Shown here piece by piece: positions 63,968-64,000 of a stretch of 64,000 bases of DNA. Made by a program: the position numbers and the translations under genes. This stretch comes from Solirubrobacter sp963837485 (GTDB lineage Bacteria; Actinomycetota; Thermoleophilia; Solirubrobacterales; Solirubrobacteraceae): NCBI GenBank assembly GCA_963837485.1, contig CAWINP010000014.1, positions 248,001 through 312,000 on the forward strand, read 5' to 3'. Position 1 is the stretch's first letter. The number at the start of each line of letters is the position of its first letter. The notes beneath the pieces are model-generated. The model did no database searches. It was not told the DNA's origin and saw only the letters and a program-made list of their open reading frames with translations.

Positions 63968-64000
63968 GCCGGCAACCGTCTCAGCAGATGGCCGCGACGT
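63964..64000 (-). CDS. C-terminal end of an upstream gene, cut by the window edge
   Basis: A minus-strand frame enters at 64000, reads RRGHLLRRLPA and stops at TGA 63964-63966, which overlaps the GTG start of the next gene (GTGA). The 4-bp overlap is the operon style seen throughout this window. Only 11 residues are visible, so no identity can be given. Confidence 0.35.
   Translation of the reverse strand, partial: RRGHLLRRLPA

Overview
The window is very GC-rich (by eye well above 70%). It makes heavy use of GTG and TTG starts, packs genes with 4-bp ATGA/GTGA overlaps and carries many actinobacterial gene types: FeeM and Rv1355c-like proteins, PilZ/GGDEF signalling, an aerobic-type cob operon with CobN plus ChlID, and an ECF sigma factor with a membrane tail. 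I infer a chromosomal segment of a high-GC actinobacterium, most likely Thermoleophilia/Solirubrobacterales; this is an inference from gene content, not a database match. No rRNA, tRNA, CRISPR array, prophage or intact transposase was seen.

Layout. 0-8.4 kb: small conserved proteins, a frameshifted monooxygenase, an APC permease divergent from a LysR/SDR/asparaginase operon, a secreted protein with a possible clan-CD cysteine-peptidase dyad, and two SRPBCC gene remnants joined by their broken 5' ends. 8.4-15 kb: ketopantoate-reductase-like enzyme, molybdopterin oxidoreductase, amidohydrolase plus D-threonine-aldolase-like enzyme, PilZ, aldo/keto reductase and a P-loop kinase. 15-22.9 kb: HD protein, GGDEF-EAL protein, FolD, L,D-transpeptidase, two secreted proteins and a branched-chain aminotransferase-like enzyme. 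22.9-28.4 kb: a segment bounded by two inverted copies of a 166-bp MITE-like element, holding a response regulator, small membrane and secreted proteins, an RNHCP protein, a ZIP permease, cobK and cobF.

28.35-50.6 kb is the heart of the window: cobalamin biosynthesis. Nineteen minus-strand genes (cobC-cobD-cobQ-cobN-chlID-cobO-cobB-cobI-cbiQ-cbiX/cbiO-cobJ-cobA-cbiM-cobM-cobL-cobE-cobH-cobU-cobS) overlap end to end behind a cobalamin riboswitch. cobT diverges from them, and a second cobalamin riboswitch precedes the cobalt transporter genes cbtB-cbtA. The set covers corrin methylation, amidation, cobalt uptake and insertion, adenosylation and nucleotide-loop assembly. The ring-contraction mono-oxygenase (CobG/CobZ) is not in the window. 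CbiX is fused to the CbiO ATPase, and several operon proteins carry in-frame minisatellite expansions.

50.6-64 kb: ECF sigma factor with zinc-finger, membrane and repeat tail; HTH-ClpN protein; secreted M1 aminopeptidase; a convergent Rv1355c-like (E1 + nitroreductase) / PilZ-FeeM pair; a two-component system; cold-shock protein and small basic proteins; a P450 remnant; and a cytochrome c-propeller fusion with a four-helix membrane partner.

The best candidates for something new are the E1-nitroreductase/PilZ-FeeM pair, the MITE that sits on stop codons, the riboswitch-leader-ORF arrangement, the CbiX-CbiO fusion and the possible clan-CD peptidase.
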